In this document: one piece after another, positions 49,966-62,223 of the stretch
Layout of the letters: each line of letters starts with the position of its first letter
Numbering within the stretch: position 1 is the first letter of the stretch
Assembly (NCBI GenBank): GCA_027924585.1
Contig: BSBM01000179.1
Span: forward strand, 14,800,501 to 14,864,500
Length of the DNA: 64,000 bases
Origin: Larix kaempferi
Lineage: Eukaryota > Streptophyta > Pinopsida > Pinales > Pinaceae
Direction of reading: 5' to 3'
Notes under the pieces: generated by a model
Database searches by the model: none
What the model was told of the DNA's origin: nothing
The model's input: the letters and a program-made list of their open reading frames with translations, nothing else
Translations under genes and position numbers: made by a program

Positions 49966-52124
49966 ATGGATACCAATGCCGAAATATTGATTGAGCTTGC
50001 CCAATTGAGGGGCATAAGTGCAGCTTTTAGTGGTGGCGACAGGATTCGCCGTTCACTTGCATCAACCTTGGATGCAATTGTGGACACCATTTCACAATCT
50101 ACGAATGTCCTATATGATATTGCATCTTACAGAGAAAGAAAAAGACAACAATATGCTGATGGACTAGATTACAATGCAGTAAAAAAGTTGAAAATATCCA
50201 AAGAGCTTATATTTGCATTGTTTAGGGACCCTCGGACGGGGGAAATCCCAAATGCAAGCAAGCCTCATATCTCCATTGAGTGGTGCACATTTCAACCATT
50301 TGTTGATAACTGGATGGACAGATGGTACATGGTTTTTGATATGCCACCACACAACAACAGGGAAATTCCCTTATATTTCCTTCGAAAGATGTACGCAGAG
50401 TTCGTGTTGCATAAACACGTTAACGATTTTGACATCTTACAGTTTCAGGGGATCGGTGGGGGGATGCCCCAAAACCGACCCAATGCCAGGCTTCGAGACC
50501 AGGATCGCCCTATCCCTGCACCTCGCAGGCAGTTGCCTGGGCCAGATGTCCCACTAGCACATCACATTATTCCGCAGACACGGGATGCATTTTTGAGTTT
50601 GGCACGGGCGGTTGTTCACCATGGCACGATGGTTCAACATATGGGTGAGGAAGGGACATCTGTCCCTGGTGTGGTACATACACCAGCTCGTCACCATGCT
50701 GGACCATTAGCTAGTGCAGGACCATCAGGACCATCCACTAGTGCAGGACCATCAGGACCATCCACTAGTGCAGGACCATCGACTATTCCCCATCCTAGTA
50801 CTGATCCTCACGAGTGCACATCATGTGGTCGTCCCTGCTATGGTATTGCCTCAGATGTTGCCTTCAGTGGGTTTTTGAGAGAGGTATGTTGATGGTTAAT
50901 TGTAATAAATTCTTCATTTATTTTCGTCTTTGTACACATATATATAGTTTGAGCTAATATATTATGTTTGTGAACTTGCAGTTGATGCTTTATGCCGGCA
51001 GTGACGCCCCAGAGCCGGATGTTCCAGACTCTACAGGGGGGCATGATGCTACCCATTCGGTAGGCCCATCTTATATACCACCTATTGCCGTATCTCACAC
51101 CGAGGTAAACATTTTAAAATTTCAGTTTTTTAATACTTGTTAATTTGTTAATTTCCACATACTTTACATTTTAGTTCATTAATGCTATCTACGGTCTAAT
51201 ATTTACAATTATTAAACTTGCAGATGGCAGATCCTTCACTGGGGCAAGGTAATGTGGAGGTAGTACCCATGGTCATACCATCCCCTGAAACATCTGGGCT
51301 CCAGGTAAACAATTAAAAATGACATTTTTTAAATACATGTTTGTTTGTTGAATCATGCATGTCTAACTACATGAACACTTGCTGACTGTAGGCACCATCC
51401 GAGACATCTGGCCCATTGCCTGGATTTGTATCTCCCTCCAGGCCATTCGTGAACAAGGGTCGTGTGTATGTGAGGCATTCTACTCCTAGAAAGACTCCAG
51501 CTGCCCACGACCATGGGCTTACTCACACCATGGTAATGTATATCCTTCGATGATATTTGTTGTTTAACTTGAAATCCAGTGCATAAATCATTTTTGTTAA
51601 TGTTTGAATTGCATGTTTACTGCATCAGGAACCCGAGTTGTCTACTGAGAACCTCGCATCGATGGTTGATGCAGCAGTTAGTGCCGCATCTGCAGTGGCG
51701 ACTGATCACACACAGGTATGTAACTATTTCAACATTATCTTTACATAGTTTATTATTGTTGGACCTATTGTTTATTCATGCATTTCTAACTATTTCAACA
51801 TTTTTTCATTGTAGCCACCACCAGCAGGAGCAGTGCCTGGCCCCCCTGGTTCGACCATCCTGGATGTTCAACCGACGGCTCCATCTGCTACACAAGCAAC
51901 GCAATCTCCTTTGTCAGTTGAGGTGAGATGTCCTTCAGTGACCAAACGTTTCATGCACTTTCCATGCACCAGTTGATAATTGTTGAGCTAATGTATTAGT
52001 GTACATAGTTAGTTGAATTTAACAATTGATATTTAATTTGCAGGATCCAGGGATGCACATTGATCCTAGGGATGTGCCTAGAGGATCAACGTCGGGAAAG
52101 AACAAGAGAAAGCTTGAGTTTTGA
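49966..52124 (+). CDS. Companion protein of the two-gene element, copy B (intact, seven exons)
   Basis: Exons are 49966-50883, 50982-51104, 51224-51304, 51392-51532, 51629-51715, 51815-51922 and 52044-52124. Every intron is GT-AG and every junction is phase 0, giving an uninterrupted 512-residue product. Exon 1 (306 residues) has a predicted-helical N-terminus, a basic YRERKRQQ patch and the PLYF...YAEFVL block shared with copy A. A Pro/Gly/Ser stretch follows, with tandem SAGPSGPSTSAGPSGPST repeats, then ECTSCGRPC, a possible metal-binding knuckle. Exons 2-6 encode low-complexity, Pro/Ser/Thr-rich, probably disordered sequence. The last exon ends KNKRKLEF, nuclear-signal-like. No known family is recognised. 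Its preservation next to a decaying transposase-like gene suggests recent activity. A splice acceptor 9 bp before the ATG implies a leader exon. Confidence 0.8.
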
Positions 52125-52435
52125 TATTTTTGGATAGTTTTGGACACATGTGCTTTTGGATACTTTTGTATATATATGTACTTTTCGATACATTCAGTTT
52201 TGGAGACATGTACATTGACTTTATTGTGCATGTACTTTTGGATACATGTACATTGACTTCATTGGATACATGTACTTTTCGATACTTTTGGATATACATG
52301 TACTTTTGGAGACATGCACTTTTGGAGACATGCACTTTTGGAGACTTTTGGATATACATGTACTTTTGGAGACATGCACTTTTGGATACTTTTGGATATA
52401 TATGTACTTTTGGATACATGTACTTGTGTCAATCT
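52120..52435 (+). repeat. ACTTTTGGATA minisatellite 3' of companion gene B
   Basis: Directly after the stop codon, irregular units such as ATGTACTTTTGGATACATG and TGCACTTTTGGAGAC are repeated for about 310 bp. The array overlaps the presumed 3' UTR. Its motif and its position relative to the companion gene are shared with copy A (15676-15890). Confidence 0.85.
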
Positions 52436-53342
52436 AATGTGTTGATTTGTGTGGATTATCTATTACTCATGAATGCACTATGTCAAAAGAACAAACTATT
52501 ATATTCAAAGGTTTCAACGAATTCACTACATGCATGCACTAATTGGTATCTAATTAAAATTTGTGATTTTGGATGATCATTACAAGTTATGTCAAAGTTC
52601 TTGCTCGTGTAATTTAATCAAACTAAATGCAATACAATGTTTTCAAGGTTTCAACGAACTCACTCATGCACACCCATTGCCATCAACTACCAATGAAAGT
52701 CTAACATTATGAGGTTCTTCTTTAAAAATGGGTAATATTTCCTTGATGATCGTAAATTGAGAACCATTTGTAGCCACTCATATAATACCATCTTCACTTA
52801 TCTTTGTACATGATAATCCATATAATGTGCTATGTTTTTTAACCTAAACAATCATCAAAAACCTAGAATTATAGGGATATGACAAAGAACCTTATGGGGC
52901 ACCTTATATATTAACCTTGTGTATACATTAGGATCTTTGTCATACCATTGTTTGAAATGTCATTCAATACCTTCAATTTTATCAACATCAAATTAGTAGA
53001 CAAAGTGACTCATCTTTGATCTCTTGTATAGGCCTTTGTGTGCCTTATCAGTAAGATGTACATCATGAATATTATCATAGGTCTCATACATAGGTGCATC
53101 CTCATCCATGCAAACAAAGGTGTCATGGATCAACCTATTATCCCTTTATTCTCAATAATATTAGTATCATTATCTTCCATAGGATCAAATTCAACTCCAT
53201 CACCCCCATTATTGCTACTCTAAATTGCAGCCTTAGGAGTTTTGATCATGTGTTTTTGTCTCTTTAGGAGGTTTGAAATATTATACTCTTTCAAAAATAA
53301 TATGGAAGTTCAAATATTTAAAAGTGGCTTAAATTATAAAAT
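52436..53342. other. No recognisable gene
   Basis: AT-rich sequence between the minisatellite and the satellite array. TTTCAACGAA(T/C)TCACT appears twice (about 52512 and 52648) in a weak duplication. Nothing else was recognised. Confidence 0.45.
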
Positions 53343-55367
53343 GGGCGGAAATTCACCAAGTGTCCCTGAACGACATTTTCATGCGACTTGCAACTCGACA
53401 TAACTCGGAAACCGGACGTCGGACCGACGAACCGTCGACTCCGTTGGTTTCCTGGCGTGCGATTACCTCTAGGGACCCTCTCCCTCGTCTCCACATGGCC
53501 CAGCGGCTTCATTGTGCATTCATTTCGTAAACTAGGGTTTTGCTCAGTTTAATTGCATGCAATCTCGCATTGGTGGGTCAACTCTGCAAAAACCTCCCCC
53601 GAGCCAGTGTTGGCAGTGTTCCCACATCGGAATTGCCCACACACACTTGCGGGAGCCAACGACACGCAATCTTCCTGCTCCATTTGCTTTTTGGCTCCCG
53701 GACGGAAATTCACCAAGTGTCCCTGAACGGCATTTTCATGCGACTTGCAACTCGACATAACTCGGAAACCGGACGTCGGACCGACGAACCGTCGACTCCG
53801 TTGGTCTCCTGGCGTGCGATTACCTCTAGGGGCCCTCTCCCTCGTCTCCCCATGGCCCAACGGCTTCATTGTGCATTCATTTCGTAAACTAGGGTTTTGC
53901 TCAGTTTAATTGCATGCAATCTCGCATTGGTGGGTCAACTCTGCAAAAACCTCCCCCGAGCCAGTGTTGGCAGTGTTCCCACATCGGCATTGCCCACACA
54001 CACTTGCGGCAGCCAACGGCACGCAATCTTCCTGCTCCGTTTGCTTTTTGGCTCCCGGACGGAAATTCACCAAGTGTCCCTGAACGGCATTTTCATGCGA
54101 CTTGCAACTCGACATAACTTGGAAACCGGATGTCGGACCGACGAACCGTCGACTCCGTTGGTCTCCTGGCGTGCGATTACCTCTAGGGGGCCCTCTCCCT
54201 CGTCTCCCCATGGCCCAGTGGCTTCATTGTGCATTCATTTCGTAAACTAGGGTTTTGCTCAGTGTAATTGCATGCAATCTTGCATTGGTGGGTCAACTCT
54301 GCAAAAAGCTCCCCCGAGCCAGTGTTGGCAGTGTTCCCACGTCAGCATTGCCCACACACACTTGCGGGAGCCAACGGCACGCAATCTTCCTGCTCCGTTT
54401 TCTTTTTGGCTCCCGGACGAAAATTCACCAAGTGTCCCTAAACGGCATTTTCATGCGACTTGCAACTCGACATAACTCGGAAACCGGACGTCAGACCGAC
54501 GAACCGTCGACTCCGTTGGTCTCCTGGCGTGCGATTACCTCTAGGGGGCCCTCTCCCTCGTCTCCCCATGGCCCAGTGGCTTCATTCTGCATTCATTTCG
54601 TAAACTAGGGTTTTGCTCAGTGTAATTGCATGCAATCTCGCATTGGTGGGTCAACTCTGCAAAAACCTCCCCCGAGCCAGTGTTGGTAGTGTTCCCACGT
54701 CGGCATTTCCCACACACACTTGCGGGAGCCAACGACACGCAACCTTCCTACTCCGTTTGCTTTTTGGCTCCCGGACGGAAATTCACCAAGTGTCCCTGAA
54801 CGGCATTTTCATGCGACTTGCAACTCGACATAACTCGGAAACCGGACGTCGGACCGACGAACCGTCGACTCCGTTGGTCTCCTGGCGTGCGATTACCTCT
54901 AGGGGGCCCTCTCCCTCGTCTCCCCATGGCCCAATTGCTTCATTGTGCATTCATTTCGTAAACTAGGGTTTTGCTCAGTGTAATTGCATGCAATCTCGCA
55001 TTGGTGGGTCAAATCTGCAAAAACCTCCCCCGAGCCAGTGCTGGAAGTGTTCCCATGTTGGCATTTCCCACACACACTTGCAGGAGCCAATGGCACGCAA
55101 TCTTCCTGCTCCGTTTGCTTTTTGGCTCCCGGACAGAAATTCACCAAGTGTCCCTGAACGGCATTTTCATGCGACTTGCAACTCGACATAACTCGAAAAC
55201 CGAACGTCGGACCGACGAACCGTCGACTCCGTTGGTCTCCTGGCGTGCGATTACCTCTAGGGGGCCCTCTCCCTCGTCTCCCCATGGCCCAGTGGATTCA
55301 TTGTGCATTCATTTCGTAAACTAGGGTTTTTCTCAGTGTAATTGCATGCAATCTCGCATTGGTGGGT
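53343..55367 (+). repeat. Tandem satellite, 357-358-bp unit, type I (five full units plus partials)
   Basis: The marker (G/C)TGCATTCATTTCG starts at 53514, 53871, 54229, 54587, 54945 and 55303, giving periods of 357, 358, 358, 358 and 358. Units are GC-richer than the surroundings and differ by scattered substitutions. Each contains CGAACCGTCGACTCCGTTGG and AAACTAGGGTTTTGCTCAGT; the latter includes a telo-box-like AAACCCTAG on the other strand. The 117-codon frame seen in each unit is a by-product of unit identity (358 is not divisible by three). Confidence 0.95.
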
Positions 55368-55823
55368 TAAACTTGCTCACCTTGCAAACATCATCCATCA
55401 AACAAAAATGTGATGGAGTTGAAATCAATGGATTGCTTGTCACAATAGGCATTCATAAGTTTGCGTAATTGAATACTCCTCTTAATCCCTAAAAAATACT
55501 TCATTCCCATCCTGCAGATCCCAAACAATGTCAAAGGTAAGAAGGATTTCCATATAATCCAAATATATGTTTTTTTCAAATATATTTTACATGGAAACAT
55601 AGCAAAATGGAATCTAATATTTCATTTGCATTGGGAAGAAAACATTGGCAAGGCCAACATTGGCTTCCTTTTGGATTAATATCTCCATTTATAATTCCAT
55701 AGATTTATACAGTTGTCTTAATCCTAACTGTATACATTGCATGAGAATAAACACCATCAATCTCATTTTTGAGACTTGGTTGTCATGTTAATGCAAATGT
55801 AAATGTAAAGGTTGCCTTTACAG
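55368..55823. other. Unassigned sequence inserted in the satellite array
   Basis: No gene motif was found between the satellite break at about 55367 and the transposase-like fragment. It presumably arrived with, or flanked, that fragment. Confidence 0.4.
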
Positions 55824-56737
55824 GACTTTTGAAACTGAGTGTGGGAAAGGGGATCATGATCGAGATGTTGTGTGCATAAAAATTACATTCTGCAGGTAAA
55901 AATGGAAGTTTACGAGAAATTCTCTCATTAGTTACACAAAATCTATTGTTGAATGGTGTTCTTCAATAATTGTAGATGGAACAAGAAGACGAGAAGAGGA
56001 CTCAATAAGGAAAGGACATGTGCAAAGATATTTTTGGGAGGTGGTTGATGTAGATCAATCACATAGAATAATGCATGGAATTTGTGGATTTCATTTAGTT
56101 TGAAACTCAAACAATGTTATAGTAGAAATATGGACAAGAAAATTCTATCACTCCCCATTATTCTAGGTATAAATATTGAATTATCCTAGTTGGATGAGGA
56201 CTAATCAACTATTTCACCACATTATGATCATGTCTCAAATCTTGTACAACCAAGTTTAGTGAATATGAGATTAAATCTTATCAACTAGCATGAATACATT
56301 ACATTTTGTCTATTTAGTGGACTCACACGTTGGAACTGATGTTTTTTAAAATGAACATATATGCAATGGTTTCCCTGAAAGATAATGAATGGGGCACTCA
56401 CTATTTGTTGGCATGTTCCTTAAAGGCGAACCAAACCCTCATGTCTCACTAATAGATGACAATGGTGATCAACTTGTAATCAGTTTGATGGTTATTAAAG
56501 GATAATATCTAACACTGGATGACCAAACATGGAAGAAGGTTGGTTATGTATTTCAAGATTAGACTAGGTGAATCTATATACCACTTTACAAACTTAGTTT
56601 TCGATACAAACCTCAAACTACAAACAATGCCAAGGAAGCACCCATCAAAGGTATGACACTTCAAGCCTCATTGTGAACATGAAACGTTAATGGAGATCAT
56701 TAGTAATAGACATGATCCAAATGGTCTACTTAAATGA
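55824..56737 (+). pseudogene. Third transposase-like copy (C-terminal fragment) within the satellite
   Basis: The plus strand encodes diverged counterparts of the C-terminal third of transposase B. TFETECGKGDHDRDVVCIK matches YFETGHGKGEHDGAGACVK, GHVQRYFWEVVDVDQSH matches RHVERFFWEVVDIDRSH, VEIWTRKF follows, IYAMVSLKDNEWGTHYLL matches IYAVVASKDTEWGDEYWL, and HETLMEIISNRHDPNGLLK ends at a TGA at 56735-56737, as in copy B. Stops (for example in LVxNSN) and frame shifts show decay. It is closer to copy B than to copy A by these motifs. The N-terminal two thirds, including the first two presumed catalytic Asp residues, are missing. Confidence 0.8.
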
Positions 56738-57277
56738 CCATAGGTAAGTAGATAAGTAAGATTGCCTAACATGGTCACTCTTGTGTTATATTCCAAGGTA
56801 TATGGGTTGTTTGTTATTTTTGTTAATTTTTTAATTCATTTATGTAGATTACTCATATTAAATTGTTCATAATGAATTAGTCTAATAATGGTGTCCTTGT
56901 ATGTGTCTAGATTATCCAAAGAATCATAAGCACATGAAATCCCATCAATAAGAACAATGGTCTTTTTCAACACCACCAAAGAAAAAATCAGAAAAATGAA
57001 ATGACCTACTTCAAAAATTATTTTATTACTTATTGTGCATGGTCCATCAAACAAAAGGTAAACAAACACAATTATATGGCCTACAATGTAGGTCTTTTGA
57101 TGCTCTATTTCACAAGGTTTTAATAAACACACTTGTTGTGATCATCATTAAAGTCTACAATTTCTTTCAATGAATGTGCCAAATTGACCTAACAACATAG
57201 GAAATTGAAAACCACATCCATTGAAAGGAATAATTCAGTTTTTTTTGTCATGAATTAATTTACTATCATGGATTTAT
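56738..57277. other. Unassigned sequence between fragment C and the resumed satellite
   Basis: A 98-codon minus frame (57132-56836) has no recognisable motif. Nothing else is seen. Confidence 0.4.
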
Positions 57278-57570
57278 GGCTCCCGGCAATGTTCCCACGT
57301 CGGCATTGCCCACACACACTTGCAGGAGCCAACGGCACGCAATCTTCCTGCTTCGTTTGCTTTTTGGCTCCCGGACGGAAATTCACCAAGTGTCCCTGAA
57401 CGGCATTTTCATGCGACTTGCAACTCGACGTAACTCGGAAACCGGACGTCGGACCGACGAACCGTCGACTCCGTTGGTCTCCTGGCGTGTGATTACCTCT
57501 AGGGGGCTCTCTCCCTCGTCTCCCCATGGCCCAGTGGCTTCATTGTGCATTCATTTCGTAAACTAGGGTT
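57278..57570 (+). repeat. Resumed type I satellite (one partial unit)
   Basis: The array restarts at GGCAATGTTCCCACG and runs through the conserved CGAACCGTCGACTCCGTTGG box to AAACTAGGGTTTTGCTCAGT. Compared with the left array, about 40 bp of unit are missing at the break. Confidence 0.9.
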
Positions 57571-58422
57571 TTGCTCAGTGTGGGAGTGTGCAATTTTTGC
57601 ACACAGGGGTCAACTTTGGAAAATCATCCACCGGGCAAGTATGGCTAGTGTTCCTAGCCCGAACCTGTCTAGACACACCTGCAGGACTCCCCAGAACCCG
57701 GTTTTGTTGCATGGTTGGAGTTCTATGCCCCCGGTAGGTATCCAGCAGGTGTCCTTGAAGGCCTTCTGGTAGTGAGACGGGACGAGCCATAGAATGAAGA
57801 CCGTGGCTTGGATTGACGAACCGTCGACTCCGTTGGATTCAGCACACCGGGATAGTGCCAGGGGTGCCCCTCCCCTCCTTCCTGGTGGCCCCTGTGTCAC
57901 CTTGCAGGTCCATCTTGGAAACTAGGGTTTTGCTCAGTGTGGGATTGTGCAATTTTTGCACACGGGGGTCAACTTTGGAAAATCATCCACCGGGCAAGTA
58001 TGGCTAGTGTTCCTAGCCCGAACCTGTCTAGACACACCTGCAGGTCTCCCCGGAACCCATTTTTGTTGCATGGTTGGAGTTCTATGCCCCCGGTAGGTAT
58101 CCAGCAGGTTTCCCTGAAGGCCTTCTGGTAGTGAGACGGGACGAGCCATAGAATGAAGACCGTGGCTCGGATCGACGAACCGTCGACTCCATTGGATTCA
58201 GCACACCGGGATAGTGCCAGGGGTGCCCCTCCCCTCGTACCCGGTGGCCCATGTGTCACCTTGCAGGTCCATCTTGGAAACTAGGGTTTTGCTCAGTGTG
58301 GGAGTGTGCAATTTTTGCACACGGGGGTCAACTTTGGAAAATCATCCACCGGGCGGGTATGGCTAGTGTTCCTAACCCGAACCTGCCTAGACACTTTGGA
58401 AACTAGGGTTTTGCAGGTCCAT
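57560..58422 (+). repeat. Type II satellite, 359-bp unit (two full units and a partial)
   Basis: AACTAGGGTTTTGCTCAGTG starts at 57561, 57920 and 58279, giving periods of 359. The unit shares only blocks with type I (AAACTAGGGTTTTGCTCAG and CGAACCGTCGACTCCRTTGG); the rest is diverged. A truncated piece with AAACTAGGGTTTTGCAGGTC ends the array at about 58420. Confidence 0.9.
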
Positions 58423-58870
58423 GATGATGATGATGGTGATGATGATGAAGATGTTGATGATGATGGCTTGGTCTAAGGTGGTGCTCTCAACTAGCTAATT
58501 CATTATGAAATATTTAACAAGACATGAATTAAATTTAATATAAGTGTATTGTTTAATATAGTGAGCATGAATTGAATTAATTTTGTTGGGTGAAGCCAAT
58601 AACCAACATGATGAACATAATATAATTTTAGGGTTTACTGATCATATGTAAAAAATGGCATATTCATAAACTTGACATACAAGAGAACTTTTGGCATATT
58701 TATAAACAACGTAAACGTAAATTTGGCATATCAAGAACGCAAAATTGACATATTCATATGAAACATACATGTGAAAATTGAGCATATATCAATATTCAAT
58801 TACAAATAGTATAAATAGTATAGTATTAAAAGTATGTAATGTACCTCATCATGCTAGATCCCACCTATTA
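58423..58870. repeat. Short GAT tract and 3' flank of transposase B
   Basis: A GAT/GGT/GAA-type tract at 58423-58466 shares 38 consecutive bases (58429-58466) with the large GAT tract at 63295-63332. The rest up to the transposase stop is AT-rich flank. Confidence 0.7.
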
Positions 58871-61800
58871 TCATACAACCAAGCCCTCCGGATCATCTCT
58901 TATACTGATGGTCTCCATTAGTCTCTCGTGCTCTGTATCCGGTAAGAAGTAGCGTACCTTCGATGTATTTCGACTAAGCATTGTTCGTACCTGAAGGTTT
59001 GTGCCAATGATTAAGTTGGTAAAGTGATACACACTTGCACCTGGTTTGTAATCCCTGTAAACATATCCACCCTTCTTTCTTCCATTGCTGTCCCATGTCA
59101 AGTATTCACCTTTAACAACCATAGACCCAGTTGGAAAGTGGTTGTTTTCATCGTCAGTCATGGACACAATGAGGGTTTGCTTTCCATCTATACAGCGTGC
59201 CAACCAGTATTCATCACCCCATTCAGTATCTTTTGAGGCAACCACTGCGTATATGTGCCCTGCATTATATGATTGTAGGTATATGATCAAAATATTTTTC
59301 GTGCGATACAAGGCCATTAATGTGCATTTGAAGACTACGTAAACAAACAAAAAATGTTAAGGAAATGCATCATACCGGGTTGTACAAGGTCTGAGACATG
59401 ATCAAAATCTGCAGAAATAGATGATTGGTCTTCTTCCAACGGAGTTAACTCAACAATTGCACGCTGATCAAGTGGAAGTGATATGCGATCCCATCCATCA
59501 ACCCAATCCAATGATTCACACCCATCCCAGTCACCATCAAAACAAGGCGGGCAAAAACAAGCGAGTTTTCTGGTCCAAATTTCAAATACTGGGTTATCAG
59601 AGCTTCGAACCGAATGAAAGCCACGAGTCCCAGGCATAGTCTTGCATTCCCATGCATGTGAACGATCTATGTCTACCACCTCCCAAAAAAATCTCTCCAC
59701 ATGTCTCTTTCTTGTGGATTCTACTCGCATAGTTGATTCCTCTCCCATTACTGACGTGCACCACCTGACTATAGATTGAGCATTTAGAATAGTAGATTCT
59801 GTAGATACTTTCAATTCCTCTCTTCATAGGGCTGTTTTGACACATGCTCCGGCTCCATCATGCTCTCCTTTACCATGCCCAGTCTCAAAATAGTTCCACA
59901 TATGTGGCACTTTGTAGTTTTTATGCAATGAACACAACCACTGAAATATGCGTGCATTTTTGAACTGACCAGCACACCCATCAGACCAAATCCAGTGTCG
60001 GTCCATCTGTATGTTCCTTCCCTTCAAGTGATCATAGAACATGATGAAGCAATGACGTACATAGTGGAAGTCGTGGCACCTATCATCACTTATGTAGAAG
60101 TGATATTCCTTCAGAATTTCTCTTTGCTCTTCAGTGCTATTTGGGCCATGCCTATATGTGATATGGACCATCAAGGAAATCTGCTCAGAGTGATAATACT
60201 GACTTTGGATCTCATTTTGAGGTTGCAGAGTGTAGTTCTCGGCAAAATCAACAACTGAAAGTATAGTACCAAGGGGAAATGTATCTCTGCATATTCTAAA
60301 CTTCTCATCCTGCCATCGTGCCATGTGGACATGCTGAACATATTGATGTGTATTTTCAATAAATTCCTTGATGAAGTCACTAACTTGTACCTGGTGACAC
60401 AAAATGATCTCAATGTCAGTTTTTTGTTGTAAGTAAGGATTGAAATGTAACCGTTACAACATAATTTTATAGATATAAATGCATACCTGAGATGTCACCA
60501 ATTGTATTTTTTTGCTTTCTTTCCCTGGGACTATTTCATAGTTGATATATTTGAAACTTTTCATGTCTGTAACCATTTTCCCAAATTCACTGTCTCCATT
60601 CTCGTGCATACACTGGCTCAATAATGCCATTCCAGCACAGTTGGAGCATGTTCCATCCAAACAAGATTTTGCATAGTATGTTTGCCCCTCGGGCCTATTT
60701 CACATGATGCTATGAATGAATTCTCTTGATGAAGTCGGTGGTATTGTCATGGAGCAATCCTGCACAATGTTAGTATGCAACACACGACGAATGTACAAAA
60801 ATGTTTCATAGTAATATTCATATTCTACATGGTATCTACAACAACAAGTGTTACGAAGAGTATTTATTCTAACATACCATGGCTTACATTTCTCAAAAGA
60901 TCTTTGCCCCAAGTTCAATTGTCTATGCTCAATCTTAAATTTCTCGTAAAGCTCTGTCTGTGTTATATCAAGAAGATGCTTAGTATGTGGTTCACGATCC
61001 TTTGAACCCCTTCTTAGTTTTAGTACATCCTTTCGGTTTGAAGAAGGCCTTGTGTGATCATGCCAAAAACTGTGCACTAGTCCCTTTACTGCCTCAACTA
61101 GCTTCATGTCACGACATGGAAACCGACCAAGAAAGGCCCAAAAATTTGTCTGATCGGTTGTGTCAAGATGTTCTCTTCTAATAGAATACCTACGGAGGGT
61201 TTTTACATTCAAATTAACTAGTTCGGATGTAGGCCTGAGAATACGAAGGGCCTTGGTGTTCTTATCTGCAATTGATTGTGACAACACACGACGAGCAGCA
61301 TTGCGGTCCTTTGAACGTGTGTTCTTACCAATTTTACCAAATGCATCTACTAGGCTTTTAACTATATGAGAACTTGGTTCAGAATTCTTTATCATCTTTA
61401 TCCCTAACTTTTTCCTAACAACATTCATGCTCCTAGATTTTAACAATGATAAAAATAATCTACATTTATCTCCATCACATTTAGAAACAAAATATTTATC
61501 AAGTATCTGTTGAGTTTGATAAGCAATACTACGTTTAGATAGTGTACCTTCAATGGAATTCATAAGTCTTTCATCAACTTGTATACGCTTCGGAGTTCTT
61601 CGACGTGTGCTTGCTAATGGAGGTAAGGGGGTTGGAATTGTACCATGTAGCACATCACCAAGACGCTCTGGTGTTTCAGTAGTAGCTTGGTGTCCTTCAT
61701 TCTCTTCCTGGTAGTTGGATGGTGGAAGTCCAACATCCTCATCCATGGTCTGTGGAAGTCCAACATCCCCTTGTGGAAGTCCAACATCCTCATCGATGGT

Positions 61801-62223
61801 GTGGATAACATTCTCTTCTTCAACAGTAGGAAAAATGTCCAACGCCTCTCTGACTTCATCGCTTGTATAACCACATCCGGATAGCAAATTGGGTGTTTCT
61901 TCGTGAGCTTCATCTTGAGATGGTAACTTATCACTTTGACTTGAAGTGGGAATTGAAACATCCCCTAATGAGCACCTACGTTTTGCTTCTTGATTACTTC
62001 CATGGGGTGCTTGTTCAACAACTATTGTGGAAATTGAAGGTCCCTCTTGTCGTGGATTAATAGGATGAACCATGGTATCCTCTACAATTGGATTTGGATT
62101 AGTTTCCAAAGAAAGCCTCCCATTCATCATGTATATTCTTTTCTTTTCTTTCTCTTCTTCAATGACTTCTTGAGATCTCTTCTTCCTTGTTGATTTGTTT
62201 ACTTGGTTACGTGCATTACCCAT
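58871..62223 (-). pseudogene. Transposase-like gene of the two-gene element, copy B (nearly intact)
   Basis: Exons are 62223-60487, 60390-59376 and 59259-58871, with GT-AG borders. The joined length of 3141 nt is a multiple of three and encodes 1,046 residues apart from two in-frame TGA codons (60702-60700 and 59826-59824). The N-terminus (MGNARNQVNKSTRKKR) is basic and the next ~200 residues are acidic and low in complexity. A Cys region follows (NTCCCRYHVEYEYYYETF, then CLDGTCSNC). The presumed RNase H-like core has Asp at about 627 (VVDFAENY), Asp at about 716 (WSDGCAGQFK) and Glu/Asp at about 755/757 (HGKGEHDGAGACVK). Then come ACFCPPCFDG and a C-terminal beta-rich domain (IYAVVA...EYWLARC). 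The TGA at 59826 stands at an Arg in copy A (CGA to TGA). A transposase role is inferred from the D-D-E/D layout, copy number and decay. Confidence 0.75.

Noticed and set aside
53540-55324. Repeated 117-codon frames (and a 67-codon second frame) in each satellite unit as a possible gene family
   Set aside because: The frames exist only because the units are nearly identical. The unit length of 358 is not divisible by three, there is no ribosomal or splice context, and substitutions do not favour synonymous sites by eye.
53343-58422. Satellite as a 5S rDNA array
   Set aside because: No 5S rRNA internal control region or gene-length conserved block was found in the unit.
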